Source: Lachnospiraceae bacterium NSJ-143
Lineage (GTDB): Bacteria > Bacillota > Clostridia > Lachnospirales > Anaerotignaceae
Length of the DNA: 64,000 nt
Direction of reading: 5' to 3'
NCBI GenBank assembly: GCA_022867625.1
Contig: JALIFM010000009.1
Location: forward strand, 1 to 64,000
In this document: in pieces, positions 15,146 through 24,223 of the stretch
Numbering within the stretch: position 1 is the stretch's first letter
Layout: every line of letters starts with the position of its first letter
Translations under genes and position numbers: made by a program
Notes under the pieces: model-generated
The model's database searches: none
Seen by the model: the letters and a program-made list of their open reading frames with translations, nothing else
What the model was told of the DNA's origin: nothing

Positions 15146-17011
15146 TCACTTCATTTCCGGATTTTCCTGACGGAAAAAGCTGTATACAGTTTCAGCCGAC
15201 TTTATATTCATGCCCTCAACCTCAAGAAGCTCGCTTACCTCAGCCCGTTTTATTTTTTCAATATCACCAAAATGTCTCAGCAGAGCTTTTCTTCTTGTTT
15301 CTCCTATAGTAGGAATATGGTTGAGTATTGAATCGACTTGGGCCGTTTCCCTCAGTTTTCTGTGATACTCTATAGCAAACCTGTGAACCTCGTCCTGTAT
15401 TCTTGTAACAAGCTTAAAGCCTTCTGAGTTAGAGGGAAGATATATTTCCTCACCGTTAAACAGAAGCCCTTTTGTCCTGTGTCTGTCGTCTTTAAACATT
15501 CCGCACACAGGTATATTCAACCCAAATGAATTGAGAACAAGCTCAGCGGCTTTTACCTGCGGCTTTCCACCGTCCATAAGTATAAGGTCCGGAAGCCTTG
15601 CAAAGCCGCTTTCCTTTTTATCCATACCATCTTTAATACCATGGTTAATACGCCTTGTAAGCACCTCCTGCATACTGGCAAAATCATTAGCGCCTGCAAC
15701 CGTTTTTATTTTAAATTTACGGTAGTCGCTCCTTTTAGGCTTTCCATTTTCAAAAACCACCATGGCCCCTACAGAAAAGAATCCCTGAATATCTGATATG
15801 TCATATGCCTCCACCCTTACAGGCACCTTCTCAAGCCCAAGCGCATTGCTTATCTGTTCAAAAGCACCCTTTGTTCTGGCATTGTCACGCTTTATTTTTT
15901 CACCAAACTGTTCAAACGTTATTGACGCATTTTTGTATGCAAGCTCAACAAGCTGTTTTTTTTCACCCTTTACCGGCACAGTTACAGTTACCCTGCTTCC
16001 TTTAATATGTGAAAGGAAGTTAACTATAACCTCCCGTTCCCCCTCAACAAGCTCCTCCGAAAGAATAAGTTCCTTTGGTATAAATGCCGTTCCGCTGTAA
16101 AACTGCTTTACAAACTCAGTAATAATCTCACTGCGGCTCATATCCTCAGTATTATTAATCAAAAAATGTTCTCTGCCCATTACCTTGCCGCCGCGGATAA
16201 AAAACACCTGTATAAGCGCCTCATCAAATGCTCTGACAAACGCTATAACATCACTGTCATTCATTCCGGTATTGGCCATTTTCTGTCGTTCCTCTACGCT
16301 TTTTATATATCTTATCTTATCCCTATACCCTGCGGCAGTCTCAAATTCCATATTTTCTGCCGCTTCTTCCATTTTCTTTTTCATCTTCTCAATTATATCC
16401 TTGTGCTTTCCGTCCAGAAAATCAAGGGCCTCATTCACATAAGCCCGGTATTCCTCCTTTGAAACATTCCCCTGGCATGGGGCACAGCACTGGCCAATAT
16501 AAAAGTTCAGGCACGGCCTTTCCTTACCTGTATCCCTTGGCAGTACCTTGCGGCACTTTCTCAAAGGCCACATTTTATTAATCATCTCTATTGTTTCTTT
16601 AACGGCATATGCATCAGTAATTGGACCAAAATACCTCGCCCCGTCCTTAACAACCTTTCTTACCATCATAACCCTTGGAAAGTCCTCATTGACCGTAACC
16701 TTAATATATGGGTACATTTTGTCGTCCTTAAGCATTATATTATACTTTGGGCTGTGTTCTTTTATAAGGTTGCACTCAAGTATAAGGGCCTCCATCTCGC
16801 TGTCAGTCACAATATATTCAAACTCAGCTATATGGCTGACCATGCTTATCACTTTGGCCGAATGATTGCGGTTTGACTGGAAATACTGGCGGACACGGTT
16901 TTTCAGGCTTATGGCTTTGCCTACATATATTATCTCGTCATCTGCATTTTTCATTATATAAACGCCCGGTTTTGAAGGCAGCTTTTTTAATTCCTCTTTT
17001 ATATCAAACAT
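15146..17011 (-). CDS. uvrC: excinuclease ABC subunit C
   Basis: 621 residues, full length. Makes the two incisions in nucleotide excision repair, recruited by UvrB. Domains: GIY-YIG nuclease (~12-95, GVYIMKNADDEIIYVGKA), a cysteine cluster (CLNFYIGQCCAPC), UVR/UvrB-binding helices (~200-235), an RNase H-like nuclease (~370-540, EAYDISDIQG, DGGKPQVKAA) and a C-terminal helix-hairpin-helix pair (~555-615). GGAG lies 7 bases upstream of ATG. It is transcribed alone from its own promoter, upstream of the hprK operon. Confidence 0.96.
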   Translation of the reverse strand: MFDIKEELKKLPSKPGVYIMKNADDEIIYVGKAISLKNRVRQYFQSNRNHSAKVISMVSHIAEFEYIVTDSEMEALILECNLIKEHSPKYNIMLKDDKMYPYIKVTVNEDFPRVMMVRKVVKDGARYFGPITDAYAVKETIEMINKMWPLRKCRKVLPRDTGKERPCLNFYIGQCCAPCQGNVSKEEYRAYVNEALDFLDGKHKDIIEKMKKKMEEAAENMEFETAAGYRDKIRYIKSVEERQKMANTGMNDSDVIAFVRAFDEALIQVFFIRGGKVMGREHFLINNTEDMSRSEIITEFVKQFYSGTAFIPKELILSEELVEGEREVIVNFLSHIKGSRVTVTVPVKGEKKQLVELAYKNASITFEQFGEKIKRDNARTKGAFEQISNALGLEKVPVRVEAYDISDIQGFFSVGAMVVFENGKPKRSDYRKFKIKTVAGANDFASMQEVLTRRINHGIKDGMDKKESGFARLPDLILMDGGKPQVKAAELVLNSFGLNIPVCGMFKDDRHRTKGLLFNGEEIYLPSNSEGFKLVTRIQDEVHRFAIEYHRKLRETAQVDSILNHIPTIGETRRKALLRHFGDIEKIKRAEVSELLEVEGMNIKSAETVYSFFRQENPEMK

Positions 17012-17106
17012 GTATTTTCTCCATATAAATTTAAAAATCCTATAATCAGGAACATAAAAAGATTAACGAAATCACGTTCGCTTAACAGTCCTTATGTTCA
17101 TCAAAT

Positions 17107-17135
17107 ATTCTATCCTTTAAAGCAAAATTTTTCAA
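17107..17135 (-). promoter_or_regulatory. promoter of uvrC
   Basis: TTGAAA (17135-17130), 17-base spacer, TAGAAT (17112-17107). The transcript would carry a ~90-base leader with the dyad GAACATAA (17050-17057)/TTATGTTC (17092-17099). Confidence 0.55.
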
Positions 17136-17210
17136 CCTGCAAATAAATTTTAATACATATTAATATCTGCCATTCTAATTGATAAATACAATATTTAAAT
17201 AAACAAAAAA

Positions 17211-17228
17211 CCACGCACCAGTGCGTGG
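17211..17228 (-). terminator. terminator after the hybrid-kinase remnant
   Basis: CCACGCAC (17211-17218) pairs with GTGCGTGG (17221-17228) across CA, bordered by A6 on the 5' side and TTTT on the 3' side. It would work on the minus strand (TTTTTTG) and possibly on both. Confidence 0.75.
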
Positions 17229-17244
17229 TTTTAAACAGTCCTGC

Positions 17245-17761
17245 TTATTTTCCGCATAAACCAACTACAGTATCAACTAATTTTTCTATATTAAACGGTT
17301 TTGAAACATATCCGTTCATGCCGCTTTTAACAGCCTCCGATATATCCTGTTCAAAAGCATTGTCCCAAAGCCCTATAACCGCTATAGTCATGGAGTTTTC
17401 CAATCCGCTTAAACGTACTTTCACTCAGCTCATAAAGCCTTTGAGGAGATTTTCCATCGCGCACGTTTTTTATTTCTTCTTTGACCTCCTGCCACTCAAG
17501 TTTCATTTTTTTGATATAATCCTGATATTTTTCAGATTTAATTGAAACCAGACTGCTCTTACCAGCATTTGAGTCGTATGAAAGTTCTTCAAGTATTGAG
17601 TCAGGACTCTTAAGCAATTCATCATTCTGGTCATTCATAATCTCCTGCTTTATCAGCTTTTGAGTTCCGCCCCGCACTATGCCTGTGTAATTAATCGCGT
17701 TGGCATCTCCCTGTATAACACTGCACACATGGCACATATAATAAATTGCATTCAAAAACAT
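17245..17761 (-). pseudogene. remnant of a hybrid histidine kinase (sensor stub joined out of frame to a REC tail)
   Basis: From 17761 one frame encodes part of an extracellular PilJ/NarX-like four-helix sensor (CSVIQGDANAINYTGIVRGG, then LKSPDSILEEL, SEKYQDYIKKM) and stops at 17351. The overlapping +1 frame, to the TAA at 17245, encodes the end of a response-regulator receiver domain (DNAFEQDISEAVKSGMNGYV, then SKPFNIEKL). The N-terminal membrane helix, the rest of the sensor, the kinase core and most of the receiver are missing, and the two ends are joined out of frame. An internal deletion in an intact sensor-kinase-REC gene explains this. It lies directly downstream of a diguanylate cyclase gene and ends at a proper terminator. 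Confidence 0.7.
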
Positions 17762-17811
17762 CTGTGTATCTCATCAAAATCTCTGTATTCCTGTTACACA
17801 GCAACAACCGC

Positions 17812-19698
17812 TTACTTTCTGTAGATAGTAAAACCGTTTTTGCCCCTCTTCTTTGTCATGTACATAGCCGAGTCCGCGTTTGCATACAGAGTATCAAAAT
17901 CAAGCCCGCCTTCAGGCGTCACAGCAACGCCGATACTGGCTGACATTTTCCATGAGTTTGATTTGCTGGAGCACTCCATATTAAGCGTTTTTGACAGTTC
18001 TTCAGCTTTTAGTTCAACCCATTCTGTGTTTGGAACAGGTATAAACGCCACAAACTCGTCGCCTCCAACACGCCCCAAAATATCATTTGACCTGAAATGT
18101 TTCCTGATGGTTCCAGTAAATTCCTTAATACAGTAATCACCAAAAATATGCCCATACAAATCGTTGGCCTGCTTAAAATTATCAATGTCAAATATAAAGA
18201 ATGCAAATTTTTTATCAGTATTTTTAAGCATCCTGCCTATAATACGTTCTGTTGCCTTTTTGGTATAAAATCCTGTCATTTCGTCAGTTAAAGCCTGTAT
18301 TTCTTTCTGCTTGTCATAGTCAATATTCTTTCTGTATACAAACATATGTATTGAGTTGTCTTCTGAAGAATAAAAAATATATGCGTCTATTCTCATCCAA
18401 TAATAATTAGTGCCATCCTGCGTAATCATAAAATCATACTTTAAATGATTGTTTCCTTTTTCATATTCTTTTTTTACATTTTCCGGAGTAAAAGTAGAAA
18501 CATATCCTTCTCTAAACTCTTTTTTTATCTGTTTTTCGGCTATCACCCGCAAGCCCTGGTCATATGACAGTCCCTTAGCACCAAAACTTTCAAAGTATTC
18601 TTTAGTCCGTTTTCCAACTGTGCAGTTTTTAGTTATATTAAGCTCATATATATTGTCATACAGCTGTTCCGTAGCCTTTTTAAACATAGCCTGCCGCTCT
18701 TCCATAAGCTCGGTAATCTGCTTATTAAAATGCCGTATAACAGTTGTTATAATAAACAGTACTGCCAGTATAACAAGAGCTATCAAAAAACATGTCTGGT
18801 AAAGCTGCTGCTTCATCTTGCCTATAATCTCACCTGTATTCTGTCCAACAACCAGATGCCACGAAAGCTCGGGAATATAGCGGGTAACAACGTAATTTTT
18901 TTCTTTTGAATCAGATGTTGACCATACCTCAAGGTTTGAATTTTCCTCTTTCCAGCCAAGCACCTGCTCACGTATGCCTTGCTGACTGTACGCCTCAAAC
19001 CAGTCAGTTTTTTCATAGCCTGTGTGTTCGGTTGAAACCTCTATTGTACCATTGTCATCTATAAGGCTGGCGGCAATATTGAAGTTATCCTCATAACTTT
19101 TAAGCATTTCCTTTAAATACTCAATTCTGATTCCAACTCCCACAACTCCAAGTACATTATTTTCCATGTCCTCTACCTTGCAGTTGACAAACACTGTTAT
19201 AGCATTATCCGCCCCGTCCACCTCATCATTATCAACATTAAGCCTGCATGTTTCATCAGAATCAAGAAAATCATAGTACCAGACATTTTCAGCATCGCCT
19301 TTTTCAAGTACACGGTCTATCCCATTAAAATTATAATAGCGCCCAGTAGCTGCTGAAACCAGAAAAACTGCGTCAAAACCGTATTTTTTACGGTAGTTTT
19401 CAAGGTAGTTCCTTGTTATATCCACATATGCCTTATCATTCATGTGTTTTTCTTCATCTTTAATGTGCTTTACCAGCAGACTGTCATGTGACATAGCAAG
19501 AGAAATATTGACCGGCTTTGTAAACTTGGTGTTAAGCTGATAGTATATACCGTCTGTTGAAAGTGAAGAAACCTGTTCAATATTTTCCAGCGAGGACTGG
19601 TAATTGGCGTTGTAGCTGAAAACAGCCGTAAGGCTGAAACCAATTATTAAAATTATACTGATAAGCAGGTTGGTTTTAAAGAGCTCGTTATTTTTCAC
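17812..19698 (-). CDS. membrane diguanylate cyclase (dCache, PAS-like, GGDEF)
   Basis: 628 residues. TM1 (~10-30), an extracellular double-Cache sensor (~35-290, with YYNFNGIDRVL and the proximal strands VVGVGIRIEYL), TM2 (~305-325), a PAS-like cytoplasmic domain (~345-465) and GGDEF (~470-628). The active site GGDEF (545-549) is intact, and so is the inhibitory RxxD (RSND, 536-539), so feedback control by c-di-GMP is expected. GTG 19698 is the start, with AAGAAGG 9 bases upstream. It has its own promoter at 19780-19808. The decayed kinase lies 50 bases downstream on the same strand. Confidence 0.88.
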   Translation of the reverse strand: MKNNELFKTNLLISIILIIGFSLTAVFSYNANYQSSLENIEQVSSLSTDGIYYQLNTKFTKPVNISLAMSHDSLLVKHIKDEEKHMNDKAYVDITRNYLENYRKKYGFDAVFLVSAATGRYYNFNGIDRVLEKGDAENVWYYDFLDSDETCRLNVDNDEVDGADNAITVFVNCKVEDMENNVLGVVGVGIRIEYLKEMLKSYEDNFNIAASLIDDNGTIEVSTEHTGYEKTDWFEAYSQQGIREQVLGWKEENSNLEVWSTSDSKEKNYVVTRYIPELSWHLVVGQNTGEIIGKMKQQLYQTCFLIALVILAVLFIITTVIRHFNKQITELMEERQAMFKKATEQLYDNIYELNITKNCTVGKRTKEYFESFGAKGLSYDQGLRVIAEKQIKKEFREGYVSTFTPENVKKEYEKGNNHLKYDFMITQDGTNYYWMRIDAYIFYSSEDNSIHMFVYRKNIDYDKQKEIQALTDEMTGFYTKKATERIIGRMLKNTDKKFAFFIFDIDNFKQANDLYGHIFGDYCIKEFTGTIRKHFRSNDILGRVGGDEFVAFIPVPNTEWVELKAEELSKTLNMECSSKSNSWKMSASIGVAVTPEGGLDFDTLYANADSAMYMTKKRGKNGFTIYRK

Positions 19699-19779
19699 GA
19701 TACTTTGCCTTCTTCCATAAATTGGCTGCCAAACTATATGCCGCTAAGCTACATTTTTATTTAAAATAACCTTTAGTTT

Positions 19780-19808
19780 ATTGTAGTTTATTCCGGCCAT
19801 TATCGCAA
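19780..19808 (-). promoter_or_regulatory. promoter of the dCache diguanylate cyclase gene
   Basis: TTGCGA (19808-19803), 17-base spacer, TACAAT (19785-19780). The leader is ~75 bases. Confidence 0.5.
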
Positions 19809-19878
19809 CAGATTTATCATTCAATCATTATACAGAAAGCATTTATTTAAGCTCAAACTCTAACTGCCGGATTAATAA

Positions 19879-19906
19879 AAGCGCAGAACATTAAATATCT
19901 GCGCTT
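19879..19906 (-). terminator. terminator of the GntR gene
   Basis: AAGCGCAGA (19879-19887) pairs with TCTGCGCTT (19898-19906); TTTTATTAAT follows on the minus strand, 26 bases after the GntR stop codon. Confidence 0.7.
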
Positions 19907-19931
19907 CAGCAGTTTTATTTCGGATATATAT

Positions 19932-20624
19932 TCAGGCATCTTCCAAATCTTTCAGGCCCCTCAGTATATGAAATCTCATTGCCATCTCCGCCCCGTCACC
20001 GTCATGGTATTCTATAAAACGTGCGATAGGAGGATGGTAAAGCTCTACATTTTCCATTGACTTTCTCGTTCTTCCTATTTTAGTTGATGTCTGTATGGCA
20101 TCACTTACAGCGTTTTCAAGGGAAGGCAGTGTAAGTTTGATAACATCGTTGCGTGTGGCAATAGCTATAAGAGAGTGGAAATGCTGGTCCTCCTTTATAA
20201 ATGGTTTATTAGTCTTTACCAGCTGAATTATATGGTTTGACGCTGCGCAAATTTCTGATACCTCTCTTTCTGTAGCATTTATTGCCGCAAGCCGTGCATT
20301 GTGCGGCTCAAGTATGAGCCGAAACTCAAACCAGTGCTTTACAAGCTTTTTTTTGTCCTCAAGGTATTTCATGCCAAATGGGTCGCCGGATACCTCCGGA
20401 GAATCTGAGACAAACGTGCCGCTTCCCCTTTTTATTGTCAGTATCCCTCCGGCAGCCAATATTTTTATCGCTTCCCTCAGAGAAGTCCTGCTCACTCCAA
20501 GCTGAGAGCTAAGTTCATACTCGTTTGGGAGCTTATCACCAGGCATATATTTTTTTTCCAGAAATATCATATCGCTTATACGGTTTGCGATTGTTCGTGA
20601 TACTGGTATAAATTCATTTTTCAT
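19932..20624 (-). CDS. GntR/FadR-type transcriptional regulator with FCD domain
   Basis: 230 residues. A GntR winged helix (~5-75, LPNEYELSSQLGVSRTSLRE, GILTIKRGSGTFV) and a C-terminal all-helical FCD effector domain (~95-225, with the metal-site pattern EPHNARLAA...DQHFHSLIA...RFHI). Such proteins repress sugar-acid and keto-acid catabolic genes and release DNA on binding the acid. ATG 20624 is chosen because GGAGG lies 6 bases upstream; the frame extends to 20690 without support. It is divergent from the IlvD-TRAP operon, and identical 10-base elements in both promoter regions suggest it controls both units. Confidence 0.85.
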   Translation of the reverse strand: MKNEFIPVSRTIANRISDMIFLEKKYMPGDKLPNEYELSSQLGVSRTSLREAIKILAAGGILTIKRGSGTFVSDSPEVSGDPFGMKYLEDKKKLVKHWFEFRLILEPHNARLAAINATEREVSEICAASNHIIQLVKTNKPFIKEDQHFHSLIAIATRNDVIKLTLPSLENAVSDAIQTSTKIGRTRKSMENVELYHPPIARFIEYHDGDGAEMAMRFHILRGLKDLEDA

Positions 20625-20703
20625 ATTATTCCTCCCTGTGCCAAAAAATTTATGTCCGTTTAAAAAATGATTAAATTCCCGGCCAAACAAATTACCAATC
20701 TTA

Positions 20704-20713
20704 GTTGTATGAC
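20704..20713. promoter_or_regulatory. GntR operator-like element, copy 1
   Basis: GTTGTATGAC, set in TTAGT-TGTATG-ACTAA, whose outer arms are symmetric. It lies on the GntR side of the intergenic region, upstream of or inside that gene's probable promoter (a candidate on the minus strand is TTGGTA-17-TTTAAT). It would allow autoregulation. Confidence 0.5.
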
Positions 20714-20751
20714 TAATTTTATCAAAAATTTTCTAAAATGTCCATAAGGCA

Positions 20752-20780
20752 TTGACATTTGATTAATATTTGGTTAATAT
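20752..20780 (+). promoter_or_regulatory. promoter of the IlvD-TRAP operon
   Basis: A perfect TTGACA (20752-20757), 17-base spacer, TAATAT (20775-20780). The predicted start is near 20787, directly at operator copy 2. Confidence 0.75.
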
Positions 20781-20788
20781 TAAATAAA

Positions 20789-20798
20789 GTTGTATGAC
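20789..20798. promoter_or_regulatory. GntR operator-like element, copy 2
   Basis: GTTGTATGAC, identical to copy 1 and 85 bases away (about eight helical turns), just downstream of the predicted transcription start. A bound repressor there would block the dehydratase-TRAP operon. Confidence 0.55.
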
Positions 20799-20835
20799 CA
20801 CTTTTATTTTATTTACTTAATAAGGAGATGTTTTA

Positions 20836-22500
20836 ATGAGAAGCGACGCTATCAAAAAAGGACCAAAAAAACTTCCGCACAGAACATTATTGAAGGCTCT
20901 CGGACTTACTGATTCCGAGATTGAAAGACCTTTAATCGGTATTGTATGCGCTAAAAATGATATAATTCCCGGACATATGCACCTTGGGCTTATTGCTCAG
21001 GCTGTAAAAGACGGAATAAGACTTGCCGGCGGAACACCGTTTGAGTTCCCTGCAATCGGCGTATGCGACGGTCTTGCTATGGGGCATAACGGAATGCACT
21101 ATTCCCTTATCAGCCGTGAGCATATAGCCGACAGCGTTGAGATAATGGCAAACGCCCATCCTTTTGACGCCCTTGTCTTTATACCAAACTGTGACAAAAT
21201 AGTTCCTGGAATGCTTATGGCATCTTTAAGGCTTAACCTTCCAAGTATTTTTGTAAGCGGCGGACCTATGATGCCAGGAAAGCTTATGGATGGCTCAAAA
21301 ACTACATACTCAAACGGCTATGAATTTATACCTAAGCTTGAGCAGGGTCTCTGCACTAAAGAAGAGGCTATGGATGTTGAAAACAATACCTGTCCTGGCT
21401 GCGGAAGCTGTGCCGGAATGTTTACTGCAAACTCAATGAACTGTCTTACAGAAATTATAGGAATGGGCCTTCCTGGAAACGGTACAATTCCTGCTGTTCA
21501 GGCTGGAAGAATCCGTCTGGCAAAAGAAGCCGGAATGAAAATTATGGAAATACTCGAAAAGGATTTAAGGCCTAGAGACATAATAACCGAAAAATCTCTT
21601 AAAAACGCTCTCCATGCCGACATGGCCCTTGGCTGCTCAACAAACACTGCTCTGCATCTTCCTGCCATAGCCCACGAGGCCGGCCTTACAATCGACTTTG
21701 AGGAAATAAATAAAATAAGCAAAGAAACTCCTCATCTTGTCAAGCTTGCCCCTGCCGGAGAAGACTGTCTTATCGACCTTGATGAGGCCGGCGGATTAAG
21801 CGCACTTATAAAGGAACTGGAAAGCTATGGTCTTTTTGACACAAGCCTGATTACCTGTACATGCAAGACTGTTGCAGAAAACATAGCCAACGCAAAGGTA
21901 AGGAATCCTGAAGTAATAAGAAGCAAAGAAACAGCGTATTCCCCAGACGGAGGCCTTGCTGTGCTTTGGGGCAATATCGCTCCAGACGGCGCTATTGTAA
22001 AAAAAGGCGCTGTGCTTCCTGAAATGCTTGTACATAAAGGACCTGCTAGAGTATTTGACAGCGAAGAAGACTGTATAGATGCTATGACAGACGGAAAAAT
22101 CAAGCCTGGAGACGTTATAGTTATCAGGTATGAAGGCCCTAAGGGCGGCCCTGGAATGAGAGAAATGCTTGCGCCTACTGCAACACTTGCCGGCCTTGGC
22201 CTTGACAACTCAGTTGCCCTTATAACTGACGGACGTTTCTCAGGAGCTTCAAGGGGAGCGTCAATAGGCCATATTTCACCTGAAGCGGCAGCAGGCGGAC
22301 CAATCGGTCTTATAGAAGAAGGCGATATAATTTCAATTGACATGAATAACAACACTCTTAATGTTGAGGTTGATGACGAAACTCTCGCAAAACGCCGCGA
22401 GAAATTCACTCCAATTGTAAAAGAAGTTCCAAACGGATATCTCAAGAGATACAGAGAGCTTGTAACAAGTGCTAATACAGGAGCGGTATTCAGAGATTAA
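20836..22500 (+). CDS. IlvD/Edd-family dehydratase (dihydroxy-acid or sugar-acid dehydratase)
   Basis: 554 residues, colinear with dihydroxy-acid dehydratases. Fe-S ligand motifs are visible ([27 protein letters not shown]), as are [10 protein letters not shown] and the C-terminal catalytic serine loop [16 protein letters not shown]. By sequence it would be called IlvD, but no other branched-chain genes are nearby. It is the first gene of a GntR-controlled unit with a complete TRAP importer. It may therefore dehydrate an imported sugar acid or other polyhydroxy acid; this is inference from context. AAGGAG lies 8 bases before ATG. The position that holds the third cluster cysteine in some family members seems to be alanine here (VCAKND), so I cannot tell the cluster type. 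Confidence 0.88.
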   Translation: MRSDAIKKGPKKLPHRTLLKALGLTDSEIERPLIGIVCAKNDIIPGHMHLGLIAQAVKDGIRLAGGTPFEFPAIGVCDGLAMGHNGMHYSLISREHIADSVEIMANAHPFDALVFIPNCDKIVPGMLMASLRLNLPSIFVSGGPMMPGKLMDGSKTTYSNGYEFIPKLEQGLCTKEEAMDVENNTCPGCGSCAGMFTANSMNCLTEIIGMGLPGNGTIPAVQAGRIRLAKEAGMKIMEILEKDLRPRDIITEKSLKNALHADMALGCSTNTALHLPAIAHEAGLTIDFEEINKISKETPHLVKLAPAGEDCLIDLDEAGGLSALIKELESYGLFDTSLITCTCKTVAENIANAKVRNPEVIRSKETAYSPDGGLAVLWGNIAPDGAIVKKGAVLPEMLVHKGPARVFDSEEDCIDAMTDGKIKPGDVIVIRYEGPKGGPGMREMLAPTATLAGLGLDNSVALITDGRFSGASRGASIGHISPEAAAGGPIGLIEEGDIISIDMNNNTLNVEVDDETLAKRREKFTPIVKEVPNGYLKRYRELVTSANTGAVFRD

Positions 22501-22554
22501 TCTCAAATAAATTATACAGCTGTTTTTGTCTTTGCTCACTTAATTAATGTTTAC

Positions 22555-22587
22555 AAACCTGCCGTATACATTTGGCACGGCAGGTTT
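22555..22587 (+). repeat. intercistronic hairpin between ilvD-like and dctP
   Basis: AAACCTGCCGT (22555-22565) pairs perfectly with ACGGCAGGTTT (22577-22587) across an 11-base loop. No T-run follows. Such hairpins ahead of binding-protein genes often stabilise the downstream mRNA and raise its level relative to the rest of the operon. Confidence 0.6.
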
Positions 22588-22624
22588 GCTGATAAAATGG
22601 GGAACTTTTAAGGGAGGAATAATT

Positions 22625-23704
22625 ATGAAAAAGAAAAAATTAGCATCACTTTTAGGGTTAAGCCTTGCGCTTGTGCTTGGTTTAAGCGCTTGTGGAGGTT
22701 CAAGCTCATCAGGTACATCAAATCAGGCCGCAGGCTCCGGTTCATCTTCTGCCGCCGCATCAGCTTCTGGCGGAGAAAAGAGCTCCACACCTGCTGACGC
22801 TATTGTATATAAGCTTGGCACAACAGTTAATGAGCAGGACAGTTTTCAGGTTGCAGCAGAAAAATTTGCTGAGCTTGTAGCTGAGAAAACAGACGGAGCA
22901 TACGCTATTGAAATTTATCCAAACTCATCTCTTGGCGATGAGAGAACAATGCTTGAAAGCATGCAGATGGGAACTCTTGACATGGGTATTATAACAAGCG
23001 GCCCATTTGTTAACTTTGTTCCTGAAATGGGCGTTTTGGATATGCCTTTCCTTTTTGCAAACAATGACGAGGCTTATAAAATACTTGACGGTGAAATTGG
23101 CCAGAGCCTCCTTGATAAATTTGAGAGTGTAAACTTAAAAGGCCTTGCATATGCGGAGAGAGGATTCAGAAATCTTACAAACAGCGTTAAGCCTGTAAAT
23201 ACCCCTGCTGACCTCAACGGCCTTAAAATACGTGTTATGGAAAACGAGGTATATATTTCAACATTTGAGGCTCTTGGTGTAAATGCTGTGCCTATGGCTT
23301 GGACTGAGGCCTTAACAGCTTTGCAGCAGAACACAATTAACGGCCAGGAAAACCCTGTAAACGTTATCCATTCCTACAAGCTTTGGGAGTCACAGAAATA
23401 CCTTACAATGACACGCCACGCTTATGCTTCAGCTATTATCACAATGAGCCTTGCCAAATTTAAGGAGTTGCCTGAGGATGTACAGGTTGCCTTCAAAGAA
23501 GCAGCTCAGGAAGCAGCAGAATATGAAAGACAGTGGGTTGCCGACAATGAGGAAAGCCAGCTTGCTGACATCGAGGCAAACGGTATGGAAATTGTAAAGG
23601 ACCCTGATGTAGAAGCATTCAGAAGCGCTGTTCAGCCTGTTTATGACAAATACGGCGACCAGTATAAAGAGTATATTGACGCTATCAACGAGGCACTCAA
23701 ATAA
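22625..23704 (+). CDS. dctP: TRAP transporter solute-binding lipoprotein (DctP family)
   Basis: 359 residues. A lipoprotein signal peptide with lipobox LSAC, then a Gly/Ser-rich linker (~20-55) and a DctP domain. Family hallmarks are YPNSSLGDERTMLESMQMG, GFRNLTNSVKP and the substrate-binding arginine in GLKIRVMENEV. It captures an organic (usually carboxylic) acid outside the membrane and delivers it to DctQM. ATG 22625 has GGAGG 7 bases upstream; an upstream ATG at 22547 lies within the intercistronic hairpin region and is rejected. The substrate is not readable from sequence. Confidence 0.92.
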   Translation: MKKKKLASLLGLSLALVLGLSACGGSSSSGTSNQAAGSGSSSAAASASGGEKSSTPADAIVYKLGTTVNEQDSFQVAAEKFAELVAEKTDGAYAIEIYPNSSLGDERTMLESMQMGTLDMGIITSGPFVNFVPEMGVLDMPFLFANNDEAYKILDGEIGQSLLDKFESVNLKGLAYAERGFRNLTNSVKPVNTPADLNGLKIRVMENEVYISTFEALGVNAVPMAWTEALTALQQNTINGQENPVNVIHSYKLWESQKYLTMTRHAYASAIITMSLAKFKELPEDVQVAFKEAAQEAAEYERQWVADNEESQLADIEANGMEIVKDPDVEAFRSAVQPVYDKYGDQYKEYIDAINEALK

Positions 23705-23731
23705 TTAAACTGACATAGGGAGTGGATGCTT

Positions 23732-24223
23732 ATGGCAGTAATAAATGTCATAAAAAAGATAAGTGATGTAATTAACAGAATTTGTATAGTGATTGCCGTT
23801 GCCCTTCTGGGGGCAATGGTAATCATAACATTTGCACAGATAATATGCCGTGTATTTTTCACAGCTTTAAGCTGGAGTGAGGAGCTTGCAAGGTATCTGC
23901 TTGTTTGGAGCACACTCATTGGCGCAGGCTGTGTATATAAAGCAGGCGGACACATATCGGTACTTATTGTTCAAGACAAAATGCCGCCTTCAGTGCAGAA
24001 GGCATTAAAGGTGCTTGTACATATATTGTGCGCAGTATTTTTTGTAATAGCATTATTTTACGGCGTTAAATACATGGGCATGGTCGGAGCACAGAAATCA
24101 GCTGCCCTTCATGTTCCTATGAAATACATGTACATGTCCATACCAGTTGGCTGTGGAATTATGCTTGTTCACGCAATATGTCTTGTATGTGAGGAAATAA
24201 TCAGAAAGGATGGTGAGTCATAA
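23732..24223 (+). CDS. dctQ: TRAP transporter small permease (DctQ family)
   Basis: 163 residues with four hydrophobic helices and the DctQ motif SWSEELARYLLVWSTLIGAG (helix 2). It binds the large permease and supports Na+-driven uptake. ATG 23732 has GGGAG 9 bases upstream; an ATG two codons earlier (23726) is also possible. Its stop codon overlaps the dctM start by one base (TAATG). Confidence 0.9.
   Translation: MAVINVIKKISDVINRICIVIAVALLGAMVIITFAQIICRVFFTALSWSEELARYLLVWSTLIGAGCVYKAGGHISVLIVQDKMPPSVQKALKVLVHILCAVFFVIALFYGVKYMGMVGAQKSAALHVPMKYMYMSIPVGCGIMLVHAICLVCEEIIRKDGES

Noticed and set aside
17225-17545. 106-codon plus-strand frame over the kinase remnant
   Set aside because: The minus-strand reading gives clear receiver-domain sequence; this is its shadow.
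20625-20690. 22-codon extension of the GntR protein
   Set aside because: No ribosome site; the GGAGG is placed for ATG 20624 and the extension is not GntR-like.
21825-22445. 206-codon minus-strand frame opposite the IlvD-type gene
   Set aside because: Serine/proline-rich shadow of a well-conserved gene, with no ribosome site and no family resemblance.
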